Below, piece after piece: positions 24,330 through 36,755 of a stretch of 64,000 nucleotides of DNA (position 1 is the first letter of the stretch; the number at the start of each line of letters is the position of its first letter). The stretch comes from Erythrophleum ivorense (taxonomy: Eukaryota; Streptophyta; Magnoliopsida; Fabales; Fabaceae): contig JAIUCV010000009.1 of the NCBI GenBank assembly GCA_026724425.1, positions 17,743,294-17,807,293 on the forward strand. The letters are read 5' to 3'. Under the pieces are notes generated by a model, which saw only the letters and a program-made list of their open reading frames with translations, was not told where the DNA came from and did not search any database. The translations under genes and the position numbers were made by a program.

Positions 24330-26108
24330 ATCCGAGATTTTTGAAGGGATTACGAGGACATTCTAGACTTGCTGAGGATACTGGTATAGGTAGAGGCACT
24401 TTCAGCCTTGGCCCAATATTGGGATAGCTTGTTAAGGTGTTTTACATTCTCTACATTCTAGATCACACCCACTTTAGAAGAATATGAGAGCTTTATGAAT
24501 ACACCCCTGGGAAAAGATGCCTCAATTTATTATTATCCGGGACATTTACCATCAAAACATATAGTGGCCCAGATTTTAGGGGAAGATCTTAGTAGAATCC
24601 AATTACATCAAAGAGGACAGATTGAAGGCCTTTTAAGGAAATACATAGAAGGGCGTTTAAGGATCCTAGTTGAAAAGGAAGATTAGGTGACTTTTAAGAG
24701 GGTCCTCACCTTAGCCATATATGGATTATTGTTATTTCCCTCAGCAGGGGGGATAATTGATTTGGCGGTCGTGAGTGTTTTGTGGATGGTGGAAAGTCAT
24801 TGTATAAATCCTATGCCACCAATCTTAGCAGAAACGTTCTTGACCTTAAGCTTTTGTCAACAAGAAAATAGAGAGAAATTGAAGTGTTGTCTACAACTCC
24901 TCACTGTTTGGATGTTCAATCATATTTATGGGAGGCAATATCAATTGGGTCGACGACATGACCCTATATACCACCCAGTTAGGGATTTCCTTAATCATGA
25001 AGGTGCTATCCTGTCATCTTCAAAGATGACTCATGATGATTGGGCATGATCCCTTAGTTAATTGGACGAAAACACAGTCTGGTGGAAACTGGCTTGGTGA
25101 GAAAGCGAAGAAATCATACACTATTATGGAGAATTCTTGAATGTACCCCTAATAAGCCCTCGGGGTTGCATTAATTACAACCTATCATTTGTTCATCAAT
25201 AGTTCACATAAAAACAAGATATCCCATCTGAGAAGGCGATACAATTCATTCACTTTTATCATAATGACCTGGAAGCTAAGATGCTTTGCCAGAAAATAAG
25301 AAGCGCATGGAGCCAAGTGATATGCAAAGGAAAATGCGAATTGGGCAAGCGAATCGTAGCTATAACTAAGTAATATCAAGGTGGCTAAAAGGAAGCACAA
25401 AAGGGGCTAACCCTTCTTTCGAACCATCTGATCCTATGCTCGGCAATAACATGCAAGTGATTGACAAACAATTAGCAAGGCAAGTCGGAAAAAAGAAGGA
25501 AAAGTTAAAGGTTTTAGAAGAAAAGAGACAAGAACGCTAAAGGAGTTTGAACCAAATATGAAACAAATGTGCAGTCCTACGAGCAGAAGCGAATAAGGCA
25601 AAGAGATACAAAGCAAGCGTGGGGAGTGTCAAGATGAAAAGGTTGAAGGAAGAAAATGCAAGATTGAAGGATACCATAGAGGAAGCTCGACAGTGAATAA
25701 CTGAAAATGAAAAGAAAATGCATATTAGTAGGGCCCAATTGATAAGAAGTCCTTAAGGAAAAAGATGTACTAGAAAGACAAATGCATAAACTTGAATTTA
25801 GTGAGACTCGACACGAAATTGATATGCTGGCAAAGGAATTGGAAAAGAAAATGAATGAATTATCCTTCATCAGGAGTGATAATGCTGCGATAATATAAAA
25901 CTTGGTGGAACAGCTTAATCAAAATGCCAAGACAATTGAGACATGGAGGACACTCCATGCCAAGCAAGCCACAGAAAAGGAAAGGTTCATATCTTGGTTC
26001 AAGAAATCGATCCTCCTTGCCAACGAGATCCTCTCTAGTTTCAAGAGTTCACTCAAAGTAGCTGAGGGTCTAGCTAATCCATTGGGCACACCAAAGGAAA
26101 TGACATAA
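24330..26108 (+). pseudogene. ORF1 upstream of gag, DUF7745-like, broken
   Basis: Readable pieces are 24495-24686, 24687-25049 and 25902-26108, joined by stop codons. The middle part, with AIYGLLLFPSAGGIIDLA, PPILAETFLTLS and LKCCLQLLTVWMFNHIY, resembles the plant DUF7745 family that is found in large plant Ty3/gypsy elements. Further on, RGCINYN near 25165 fits the same family. The C-terminal part (about 25440-26108) is rich in Lys, Glu and Leu heptads and probably a coiled coil. The function of such extra ORFs is unknown. A true start codon could not be chosen because the 5' part is too decayed. It lies before gag in the sense direction, as in other Tat elements. Confidence 0.75.
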
Positions 26109-26488
26109 TTTTTTATGTTATGTAATGATATTATAGACGAGTTAAAGTACCTCAATAGTTATTAAACTCCAAAGATGCTGATATAATATATCACTTAGGA
26201 CTTTGTTATGAAAGGACAAGAATTTCATCCCCCTTGTGTTTGCCGTCTAAAAGGAAAATAACTCAGATGAACACAAAGACCTGATCATGTAGGGGTCTCA
26301 ATCCCCTCTTACATCAAGTGTCAACTTTGATATTTTTATGTGGATTAATAAAATCCTTTAAGAATCAGAGGGCCCGATGTTCCTCTACCATTATGTCAAA
26401 ACGTTTAACCTAAGTTAATACGTACAAATAATAATAATAATAATAATGATACAACAATAAGAGGATTACTTTTCAATATCACTAAATG
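26109..26488 (+). other. Spacer between ORF1 and gag, left part
   Basis: No coding signal. Contains an (AAT)n run at about 26427-26447. It continues at 29422 after removal of the solo LTR and its TSD copy. Confidence 0.6.
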
Positions 26489-27999
26489 TGTAACACCCCA
26501 AAATTAATTAAGGTGTTAATAATGGTTTTAGAGTAATTAAGAACAATTAATATGGAATAATCGAGTAAGTTAAGTAAATAGAAATTTTGGAAAGATAAAT
26601 TATTAATATGGGTTTGAGATTTAATTGGGAGAGAAATTTCATCTAGGCCCAAATTAATGTAGGAGAGCATGATAAGGGGCTAATAGAGGCCCAATAGGCT
26701 AGGTGCAGGCCCAATCTAATTCCATGTCATAGAGGCCTAAGATCCACCTTGTATAGACTCTTATAATTGGCCCAATAACCCTTGTGCAGACCCAAAACCT
26801 TTGAGCTCTTAAAACTTATTTTTGGCCCAATAGAATTTCAGCAGCCCAATGCATAAGAGCTGGCCCAACAAAGCTAAAATCTGAAGCCCAAATGGAATTG
26901 GACCTTGGAGCAACCTATGACCCACATTTGACCCAAATAAAACCCAACTTAAACCCTAAAAACTAACCTAGCCACCCCCATTCTGCTGAACACACAAAAC
27001 ACAAAAAGAAATTCAGAACTTGGAAGGGAGGCTAGGGTTTGGGGCAAGAATTTCACTATTTCTCACCTCTAAGCTCAAAATCAGCCAAGGTACTTGTTAT
27101 ATATCTTAATCCTCTTCTCTTCCTCTTTAATTTGGCCTGATTAGTTTTTCATTTGGAGCATTTTCACCATACCCAAATTTTGAAATATGGTTGTTTGGTA
27201 TTTTCTTAAAGGAAATTCGTAGGTTGAGGCTAGGACTAACATTAGGTAAGTGTAAACTATCCATTCTAGTGTATTTTTTGTTGGTTTAAGACCCCCATAG
27301 TTGATGTATAGTATGGTTATTAATTATGTACAAATTTACTTAAGAATTTGGGTGATATATTGAAGTTTCTGGTAGAGGACATACTCAATCCGAATTTGGG
27401 GATTTATGGTGGCTAGGTAAGTGTTCTTTAGGTAGTTATTAGCATTTAAATTCTTTGGGTACTTGTTGCTACTATAAATGATGAATTAAAGTAGTAATTC
27501 TCTGATGCTATGGTTATAGGGATATTTTTGTACCATTGGTGACTGTTGCAAATTGTCTACAAGTGAGGTAATCGGGAACTATATTAATTCCATGCATGTA
27601 TCTATTTTAATTTCATATTTGCTGTACATGAATGATTCGAAATGCTGAATGAATTGGTTAGCTATATACTGTATTGTGATTAGACCTTATGAGTCTATGG
27701 TGGAGTGGTGGTGCGGCTACCACCCGTGCATGTGCTTCGATCAGGCATCAGGTTATGATTAAACCCTAGATTCACTGAGCCCTAGTTGTGCTCAATGGGG
27801 AGTAGGTGCTGTAGACGGGGCTCACCCTGTGTTAATGGCTTTTAACATGTGAAAATATGATTACTAGTATGGGATAGTAATCATGATAGCCTAATTGTTT
27901 CATTTACTAATATGATTGGTATGTATTCTAATGTTTAAATGAAACCATGCATATATGTTGATTAAACTGGAATATATGATGGAATTTGCCTTAGTTACT

Positions 28000-28013
28000 G
28001 AGATTCGCATCTC
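28000..28013 (+). other. Conserved LTR hairpin GAGAT-TCGC-ATCTC
   Basis: Same stem as at 761-774 but another loop, followed by ACCCC. Confidence 0.6.
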
Positions 28014-28669
28014 ACCCCATTTTATGGGATTAATATTTTAAGTGAAGGTCCTTCGGGTAAGGATAAGGGGAAGCAAGTGGATGAAAATCCATAAGCTCTA
28101 GCCATATGTGGAGAAAGCTACACTTGGGCTAATTTGAGTAGAGTAGATGTAATTTTGTTATTAGTTTACATAGCATCATCATGTAACCATGTTACCAAGT
28201 GTAGGCGTTTATATTTTGCTTGGTTGAAATGTAACCATTAAGAAGTTAAGTCTCATTATAATTGCATATTGATGTATGAACTTATAGTATCTGATATATA
28301 TCTTTATTGAATTTGTGATATGGTTTACCATTTGGGAATTGTAATCATGTGATGCATTAGATGTTGATATAAACTATTGATGTGTGAAATCTCTAATGGA
28401 ATGTATATCGAATGTTAATTGATGATAGCTCATAAATTCTGGGTGTTATTACTCTATGGATTTGCTGATATGGGAAGGTAGGAGGAATGGAAATTAACAA
28501 TTAAGTTTTGAATTGGTAATGGTAGAATAGTTTGGTGAATAAGGTAGATAAATACCATTAGAGTTATATAAAATGAGAGAAAATGGTCCTAGAGTGTTCC
28601 TAAGATTGGAATTGGAGTGTAGAGGACGAAATTTAAGAGAGGTAGTTACAGGAGGGAGTTACACCATGG

Positions 28670-29100
28670 CTAAGAAGGCTTTACCGCGGCCAAATGAGTG
28701 ACAGAAGCAAGGGGCGCTGCGACACAAGTGAATAAAATTTTCCTAGAGAGTAACAGTGGCAAGGAATGCTATGGCTTGAGAAATCTCACAGTGGCATAGA
28801 GTGAAAAAAATCACCCAGAAGGTAACAGAATGAAACCTCACCACGGCGCAACATGTACTACTGCGATGCTAGTCGAGGAACAAAGTAAGGAGTGTACAGT
28901 AGCGAATCTCATCGTGATGCAAGGGTGTTCTACCGAGGCAAGGATCGTAGGATTTGGAACAGTAGCTCTATGAGGCATTTCCGCCGTAGCGCCATGTAGG
29001 CTAGCCACAGCAAGGCCGCGGCAAAATTCGTGAAAATTGCCTAATGATTCCAGTACCTAACTTAGCCGCAGCGCGAATGGTCTGGGCCATGGCGTAAGAC
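28670..29100 (+). repeat. GC-palindrome cluster in the solo Tekay LTR
   Basis: Words such as TTACCGCGGCCAA, CACCACGGCGCA and TTAGCCGCAGCGCGA recur. It is homologous in position to 1360-1760 but with different spacing and wording. Confidence 0.6.
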
Positions 29101-29530
29101 CCCAAACTCCTACCCTTAGCCTAGAAACCCTAGTTTCTTCAATGGTAATACTAAGAAATGATATAGAAATACTTGTGGGAGGTTTTTGTGTGTTGAAACT
29201 GATGAGTGGCTAAATCATAAACCCCTCATGGTAGTATGATTTCTCTTATGCATTTTTGTTTTGTTTGTGGTTGTTTAGTGATGACCCTAACACCAAGGTT
29301 CAAATTTCCTTATATTTTCATAACGTAATAAACTATAATGACTCCAAACCTTGATCATTAATTATTAATTTCATATTTAACTATAATTACCATGTTTAGA
29401 AGGTAGGGTTATCACAAAATGTGTCTTATCTGCAGAGAAAAGAATATAAAGAGTGAAATAAAAGGAAGACAATATTACGCCTCTGAAACGCATCCCATCT
29501 AACCAGACACGTCCTACAAGAGTATACGAC

Positions 29531-31637
29531 ATGCGTTTAAGAGCCAAGCTCATGGAAGAACATCAATTGGAAGGTACCCAGAGAGCTGAGGAAGACACAA
29601 TTGCACTGAACAGTCAAGTGACAACTATAGAGAATTAACTAGCTTAGATGAGTGAAACAATGAAGATCCTCGTCGAGACACTAAAGGGGAAGGCTGTCGA
29701 CTCCTCACCTAGAGTATCCAGTCATCCACATGTCACTGCAAATATACCAGAGGTAGGAATGAGCTTACCAGGAGTGGTCATACCAGAAGCACACTTTGAC
29801 CAAATAATAGAGACTACGCAGAGGCAAAAGAATGTCCAGAATCCTCCAACGAAAACATCTAACAAACCTGGTCCCCATGACAAAGTAAGGGATATGCAAG
29901 AATTTCCCATCTATGACCCCACCTATACACTTCAGATCCTAACTATGGAGACCAAAGGGAAAGCTAACTACGATAAGGAAGATTGGGAGAAAGAGTTAGG
30001 GGAGGTCAAGGACTAATTGCAAAACTTACGGGGACCCAACACTTGGGGGTCACTGGACGTGGAGGAATTATGTATGATTCTACAAGTTTCAATTTCGAAG
30101 AAATTTAAAGTTCCCGATTTTGACAAATATGATAGTACTGGCAATTCGATATATCATCTGAGGTCATACTATACAAAAATGACCGTCTGGTCAAGAGACA
30201 AGAAGTTTCTAATAAACTTCTTTTCAGAGAGTCTGATGGGGTCTGCCTTGTTATGGTACATGCAGTTGGACCACTCAAAAATTCAAAGGTGGAGAGACCT
30301 TGCGGAAGCTTTCATGAAACAATATAAATTCAATCTCGACACTGCCCCTACTAGGGAACAGCTAAAAAGGATGAGTAAGAATCGACGGAGTTGTTTAAAG
30401 AATATGCTCAAAGGTGGAGACTAATGGCTTCCTAAGTCTAACCTCTAATGATTGGATTTGAATTTTTCTCCTATTTCATTCGAACTCTCTCAGACCCATT
30501 TTATAAAATCATGTTGGGGACCCATATTATGGATTTGCTAACATTATTGAAATTGGGGAGAGGATAGATGCAGACATCAGAGATGGAAAACTTTCATCTC
30601 CTCAGGCAGAAAGTAGCTTCAAAAAGAGTCAAGAATTGAAGAAGAAAGAGAGAGACATAAATTATGTCCAACCTGCAAGACTGTATTCACAGCAACCCAT
30701 TCCTTATCAAGTAAATAGAGAAAATCAAGGTCAAACCCTATTGGTGCCAGTTATGAATAGACAAGGGCAACATGAGAGAATGACTTATGGGCTACTAAAA
30801 GATAATCGCCCTTGGCCTAATTTTAATTCCACCAATGCTGAATTGTATAACAAGTTATTGGACACGAAGCTTTTAGGGCCTCGACGTGCAAATCAAATGT
30901 AGCCACCGTATCCAACATGGTATAACCCTAATGTCTCTTGCAAATACCATATGGGTGTTTTAGGACATTCAATTGAGAATTGTGTCACCTTTAAGAGAAA
31001 CATGCTGGATCTAATTGAGTCCAACCATATCCAACTTAAACCTAGAGAAGATTCGACAATTGCCACTAACCCTTTACCTAGTCATAGGGGACAGGTGAAC
31101 GCTGTTGAAGAAGAACTGGGGCTTTCCAAGAATCTTAATGCCATTAAGTTGTCAATGAAAACTCTGTTAGTTAACCTTCAATCAGCCAAGTATATGTTAA
31201 AATTACCAAAGGAAAGGATCATTGGGACTGTTGCTGAACTATCACTTAAATTTTGTGACTTTCATCAGCAAAATATGGACCATGACATCGAGAATTGCGT
31301 GCAGTTTCGAGAAGCTTTGAAGAAATTAATGGCACTAGGGGTTATGATTATAGAGAAGTTAAAAGAAGAAATTGGCACGATAGAGGAGAAGTATGTTGAC
31401 ATCAGTATCCCTGCTAGACGGCTAGAGACGGTTACCCTAATTGTTGGAAATCCTTTTGTGACATCGGGGCCATCTCGTTCCCCTTCCCTAAGGCAATCCT
31501 TAGTGGTTATCAATATGCCAGCTCTGTTCCCATATCAAAGCGACCATGTAATACCGTGGAGATATGAGGAAACCTTTAACTATCCCTTAACTCAGGTGGT
31601 GATTGCTAAGGCAAAGGAAAACCTGTCACAAGTATAG
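29531..31637 (+). pseudogene. gag: gag of the Tat element, broken
   Basis: The ATG at 29531 (MRLRAKLMEEHQ) is the most likely start. It is in frame with the readable parts 29648-30016 and 30017-30424, but stops at 29636-29638 and 30014-30016 interrupt. The capsid-like core at about 30100-30400 carries KFKVPDFDKYDSTGN, ALLWYMQLD and FMKQYKFNLDTAPTR, typical of Tat gag. A frameshift after about 30400 moves to frame 3 (30636-30902, 30951-31637). Two knuckle-like Cys/His motifs of the form CX2HX5HX4C lie at 30939-30983 and 31254-31298, sharing the ending IENC. Product: structural particle protein; not functional here. Confidence 0.88.
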
Positions 31638-32903
31638 TTAGAGCAGGAAGTATTACTTGAAGTGGTAGGGCTTACCTCCCAGCAAATATTGACAAGCATA
31701 AGAAGGGAAAAGGAATTGATAGTGATGATCGGAAGAAAAAGAAAGAAGGGAAAGAAGATAACACTGATGAAGAGTTCCTACGAATCATGAAACAAAGCAA
31801 ATATAATGTGGTAGAGCAATTAAAGAAAACTCCAGCTCAAATTTCAATGTGGTCCTTAGTCATGAACTCAGAGGAACATCGTCAAGCTTTGTAAAAGTTC
31901 TTGGAGGAAGCATATGTGCAGCTTAATGTCACCCCAAAAAAAGTAGCTAGTGTGATCAATATCGTCAAATCCGCATCCACCATCTCCTTTTCTGAAGAAG
32001 AAATCGTAGGGACGTCCTCTAATTAGCCGAAGGCATTGCACATTACACTGAAATGCAATGGGTTCATAATTGCAAAGGTTCTGATTAATGGAGGGTCGAC
32101 ACTAAATGTGTTACCACTAGCCACATTCGAACAACTGGCAATTGAGGCGTCACACATTGAAAAAAAGTGATATGGTAGTTAGGGCATTTGATGGCTCTAA
32201 AAGAGCAATGATTGGCAATACTCATTTGTCCTTGGAGATTAGGCCAAAAACATTTGTAGTAGACTTTTTAGGTAATGAATATTGATCCGTCCTATACAAT
32301 GCTGCTAGGTAGGCCTTGGATCCATTCCGCCGATGCTGTGCCTTCTACTTTTCATCAAAAGGTTAAATTCATTGACGAGGGGAGGATAATCACTATTAAG
32401 GGAGAAGAAGAGATAATGTTAAGTAAGCCCAGTTCCTTGCCGTACATCGAGGCCACTGAATGGGATATGGAAGCGATATTTCAAAGTTTAAAGATGGATG
32501 AACCTAATCCTACCATCGGGAATGTTAATCAGGTCATGATAAAAATGCTATGAAAGAATGGATTCCGACCTGGGAAGGGATTGGGAATACATCTGCAAGG
32601 GGTTGAACTGCCTATTACTCTCCTAGAAAACCTCAATCGGCAGGGAATAGGGTATGAAACCTTGCTATCGGACCGAGCTAAGAAGCAACTAAGCACAAAA
32701 GGAAATAAGAGGCAAGAAAAGTCAAGAATCCCTCACATTAGGGAAACATTTCAGACTCATTCAGAAGTTATGAATCGGCTGAACATCTTAATGATTGATG
32801 AAGAAGTCACGCAAGGGATCAAGACTTGGATTTTGATTAACGATTCAGGAGAAAGATTGGATAATTGGGAAATCGAGGATATCCCCAATGTTGTAGCTTT
32901 AGA
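31638..32903 (+). pseudogene. Tat protease region with G-patch-like segment
   Basis: The retroviral-type aspartic protease signature appears as VLINGGSTLNVLP near 32078, with Asn (codon 32087-32089) where the catalytic Asp is expected. A second conserved piece, YTMLLGRPWIHSADAVPS, follows at 32290. Frameshifts lie near 32160-32170 in an A-run and near 32265. Just before the intron, NGFRPGKGLGIHL (about 32555-32595) and a later QGIGYE resemble a G-patch, a segment commonly found between protease and RT in Tat elements. The readable ORFs 32275-32553 and 32581-32907 share one frame, separated by TGA. Confidence 0.82.
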
Positions 32904-33100
32904 GTAATCATTTTGATCATGTCCTTTTTCTTATCTTTTCCTTTTTCTTTTATGCTTTCTTTTGTTATGTCTTAATTTCATATGGTACTTTATGAATGAC
33001 AGTGCTATTTTGCGAATGAAATGAGAATTGCTTAGATATTCTACCCCCTTCACTTCTACTCTTTCTCTTTTTATTTATTTTGCTTTGTTCCTCCCTCTAG
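32904..33100 (+). other. Putative intron between protease and RT
   Basis: GTAATC at 32904 and a long pyrimidine-rich stretch ending in CCCTCTAG at 33100 bound 197 bp. Removing it joins frame 1 upstream to frame 3 downstream, precisely the frame of the RT ORF, and avoids the TAA at 32905. An intron at this place is known in Ogre elements. Splicing itself is inferred. One TAG remains in the downstream exon at 33153-33155. Confidence 0.72.
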
Positions 33101-35282
33101 GAAATTATTTTCCTCGGAACTCTTGCCCAACGCAGAGGTTCCCGAGCCTTCATAGAATGATTTGTGCATTACTTTGGATATGCATGATTCTGAATCTGAT
33201 AGTGAAGAGTTGACCCAGACCTTTGAAAAGTTGCTCGATTATGTGGATAAGGGAATTTGTCCTCACGAAGAAGCAATTGAAAACATCAATTTGGGGATGG
33301 AAGAACATAAAAAGGAGGTCAAAATAGTGGATAATCCAGAGAAAGAGGAAATGATTCAACTCTTCAAGGAGTATAAAGATGTCTTTGCATGGTCTTATCA
33401 GGACATGCCTGGACTTGACCAGAGGATTGCTTCTTACAAGATTCCTTTACTCCCAAACATTGAACTTAAGAAACAGAAGTTAAGACGGATGCATCCTAAC
33501 CTGTCTTTGAAGATAAAAGAGGAGGTCATGAAGCAACTAGAAGCGGGTTTTCTTCAGGTGTCCACATATCCGCAATAGGTAGCAAACATCGTACCTGTCC
33601 CCAAAAAGGATGGAAGGGTTCGCATGTGTGTCGATTATAGGGACTTGAACAAAGTAAGCCCAAAAGATGATTTTTCATTGCCCTACATAGACGTTTTAGT
33701 TGATAATATAGCATAAGCTTACCGATATTCGTTCATGGATGGTTATTCAGGGTACAACCAAATCCTTATGCATGAAGACCATAAGGAAAAGACTACATTT
33801 ATCATGCCATGGGGAACATACTGTTATAAAGTAATGCCATTTTGGTTGAAGAATGTTGGGGCAACTTACCAACAGGCTATGATGACACTCTTTCATAATA
33901 TGATGCACTAGGAGATTGAAGTATATGTCGATGATATGGTGGCCAAATCTATAAAAAGGGAGAGTTATGTGGCAGTATTGAGGAAGTTGTTTAAAAGATT
34001 GTGTGAATAAAAGCTTTAGTTAAACCCCTAACAAATGCATCTTTGGGGCTTTGACTGGGAAATTATTAGGTTTCATAGTGAGCTAAAAGGGAATAGAGGT
34101 AGATCCCAATAAAATACAAGCTATTCAAGAAATGCCATCCCCCCAAATGGTAAAAGAAGTACGAAGCTTTTTGGGCGGCTCAATTATATAGCAAGATTTA
34201 TCGCCAATCCAACTGCAACTTGTGAGCTAATTTGCAAATTGTTGAAAAAGAACTACACTGAAAAATGGGATGATAACTACCAAAAAGCCTTTGATAAAAT
34301 TAAAGAGTATTTGTCGAGTCCCCTAATCTTAGTTCTGCCTACACCAAGACGACCTTTGATTCTCTATCTAACAATCTTGCCATGATCAATGGGGGCTGTA
34401 TTGGGAAAACATGATGCTTTTGGAAAGAAAAAGCAGGTGGTTTACTACTTAAGTAAGAAGTTCAACGAATGTGAAGGACGTTACCCATTGATTGAAAAAA
34501 CCTATTGCGGGTTCGTATGAACTCTAAACGATTATGACAGTATATGCTTTATTATACCACATGGTTGATTTCCAAAATGGATCCTATAAAGTATATCTTC
34601 AAAAGCCTACATGTTTCAGGAAGAGTCTCTAAATGGCAAGTGATCCTGTCTGAGTATGACATTAAGTATATGACTCGAAAGTCCATAAAAGGAAGCGTCA
34701 TAGCTGACTATTAGTCGAGAATCCTCTGGATGAATACCAACTATTGGATTTCCATTTCTTTGATGAAGACATACTCACTATAGAGGACAATGAAGATAAT
34801 GAAGATGACAAGGATGGTAGTAATGGGAGATGGAAGATGTATTTCAATGGTGCTGCAAATATACATGGTTATGGCATTGGGGCTGTGGTTGTGTCACCTG
34901 AAGGAAAGTAGTACCTCGTTGCTATTAAATTGGAGTTTGAATGTACCAATAATATGGCAGAATATGAAGCTTACATTAGTTGGTTGAATGCTGCCATAAC
35001 CCTTGGTATAAGAAGTCTGAACATTTTTAGGGATTCTACCCTCATAATTCATCAAGTGACTAGAGAATGGCAAACTAAGAACTTAAAGCTAATTTCATAT
35101 TAGAATTTTTTAGTTTAGCTAATTAGCCAATTTGAAGAAATTAATTTCCATCATGTGACTTAAGACAAAAACCAATTTACTGATATTTTGGCTACTTTAG
35201 CAATGATGATTCGACTCAACTATAGAGTCTAATTCCAACCACTTTGAGTAGAAGCCAAGGATTTTCCGGCATATTGCCTAAA
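33101..35282 (+). pseudogene. pol: Tat RT, RNase H and second RNase H, broken
   Basis: An acidic linker (about 33180-33340) precedes RT. RT shows VPVPKKDGRVRMCVDYRDLN, SFMDGYSGYNQI and a complete YVDD box at 33924-33935, in the post-intron frame. Stops include TAG 33576-33578, where the family has Trp. The first RNase H is weak (VVYYLSKKFNECEGRYPLIE near 34437). The second, archaeal-type RNase H typical of Tat spans about 34831-35230: WKMYFNGAAN, NNMAEYEAYISWLNAA, FRDSTLIIHQV. Its first acidic residue is replaced by Asn (34846-34848). The piece EAKDFPAYCL just before 35283 continues across the family B insertion into the integrase part. Confidence 0.88.
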
Positions 35283-35582
35283 TGTGACAGCTTGACCTCT
35301 TGCTCATACCCAACGTGCCCTCTAGCCCATATGGCAATGCGGAACTCATAAGGGAGACACTTTCTCTACCTTATGCTTTCGTTCTCTATGGCACTATGTG
35401 TGGGTAGAGCTCCACTTAGAAGTAACATGGATCGGTTGAGCCCTCTCTCTGATTCCTCTTGCTGAATTACTCTTTTGAGACTTATTTCAATCCCTACTAT
35501 ATGCTTAGAACTCATGGAAAGCAAAAAGGGATTGGAGACATGCATTTTCGCTAGTGGCAGATTTTGCTTCATTTCTGGGCTA

Positions 35583-36160
35583 AGTTTGAAAATCCATAAC
35601 TAAATGCAGAAAACTCGTAACTGCATGATCTGGATCATTCTAGAAAGCTTGAGACGTCTACTTCATGCTAAAAATAAGTAGGAGTCTCAATATCTCACAT
35701 ACTCTACGTTTGACATCGAAATCGTTCATTGGTCAGAGGGGGCTTCTTTGCTGTCACAGTTTACTGATATGGACTTTGAAAATGTCTAACTAATTCCAAA
35801 AAAATCCAATGCTCATAAACTCTATCTCTATGGAAATATGTGGATGTTAGCTAGAGGATAAAAATATCTCCAGATCAGTTCACCAAGCCAATTTCCCGGA
35901 AACCGATGAAACAGTACTTCGGGTCTGGTTGGGTGTCTGATTCTGGGCAGGAACTTCGAAATTGCATAACTTCCTCTCTAGACCTCTAAATGAGGTGCTT
36001 CCAGTTCCTACAAGTCACTGTGACCATCTCGTTTCTGTGTATAAAATTTCGTAGCCATTGGACTACGTTTGCCCCTCGGATGACACGTTTCTCAAACTGA
36101 CCAAATGAACAGTGTTTTCTGAAATCCGATTTTCTGATGTCAACTTTGAAAAATCATAGA
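35583..36160 (-). repeat. Four diverged ~185-bp units in family B LTR
   Basis: Boxes like GACTTTGAAAATGTCTAAC occur at about 35583, 35772, 35951 and 36140, spacings 189, 179 and 189. Confidence 0.7.
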
Positions 36161-36738
36161 AAATGCTATAGACCTCTAAATGACATGAACTCTAGCTTCC
36201 CAGAAAGCTCTAAACATAATCTAGCTACATGTCAAATCTCATAGCAAGAAGAGGTCATATGGCTGATCTATGACATCATGTGCAAGAAGGCCATTTCTTG
36301 GCCAAAAGTGTGGCTAATGGGGTCCAATCTTAAGTTTTCTACTTCTATGACTCCTTGAGCACATGAGAAAGCATCTTTAGGAGCTATCAATCATGCCTCA
36401 AGTGTCTAATAACTTAGATTGGGGAAACTCACTATCCCATGCCCACTTATGCACCCATATATTCTAGGCTATCATGGATTCTTTCTCATTCAACCATGCT
36501 CTTTCATTCATCATAACCCTCATTCTCATACATTCATCGTTAATACATACATTGTCTTACAATATTTATCATTGCTACATCATATACAACATTTACATCT
36601 CACATCTCATATACAATGTATTACAAAACTTTACATTCTTCTTCATCTCTATCCCTAGCCTCATGCTTGGTGGTGGTTGCTCCCATCCCTAATCTCACTT
36701 GGGCCACCTGGCATGGTTGGATGGTGGAGAGGGAGGGT

Positions 36739-36755
36739 GAGATTCATGGAATCTC
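36739..36755 (-). other. Conserved LTR hairpin GAGATTC-ATG-GAATCTC
   Basis: Perfect 7-bp stem; only the loop differs from the copies at 11305 and 54193. Confidence 0.65.

Larger units (their letters stand above)
26489..29416 (+). mobile_element. Complete Tekay-type solo LTR, TSD AAATG
   Basis: It starts TGTAACACCCC and ends GGTTATCACA, 2928 bp, with perfect AAATG at 26484-26488 and 29417-29421. It is related over its last 2.17 kb to the 5' LTR at 1-2079, which identifies the family and supplies the missing 5' end of that LTR. No internal region is present, so it is a solo LTR. It inserted in the ORF1-gag spacer of the Tat element and is therefore younger than it. Confidence 0.95.
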
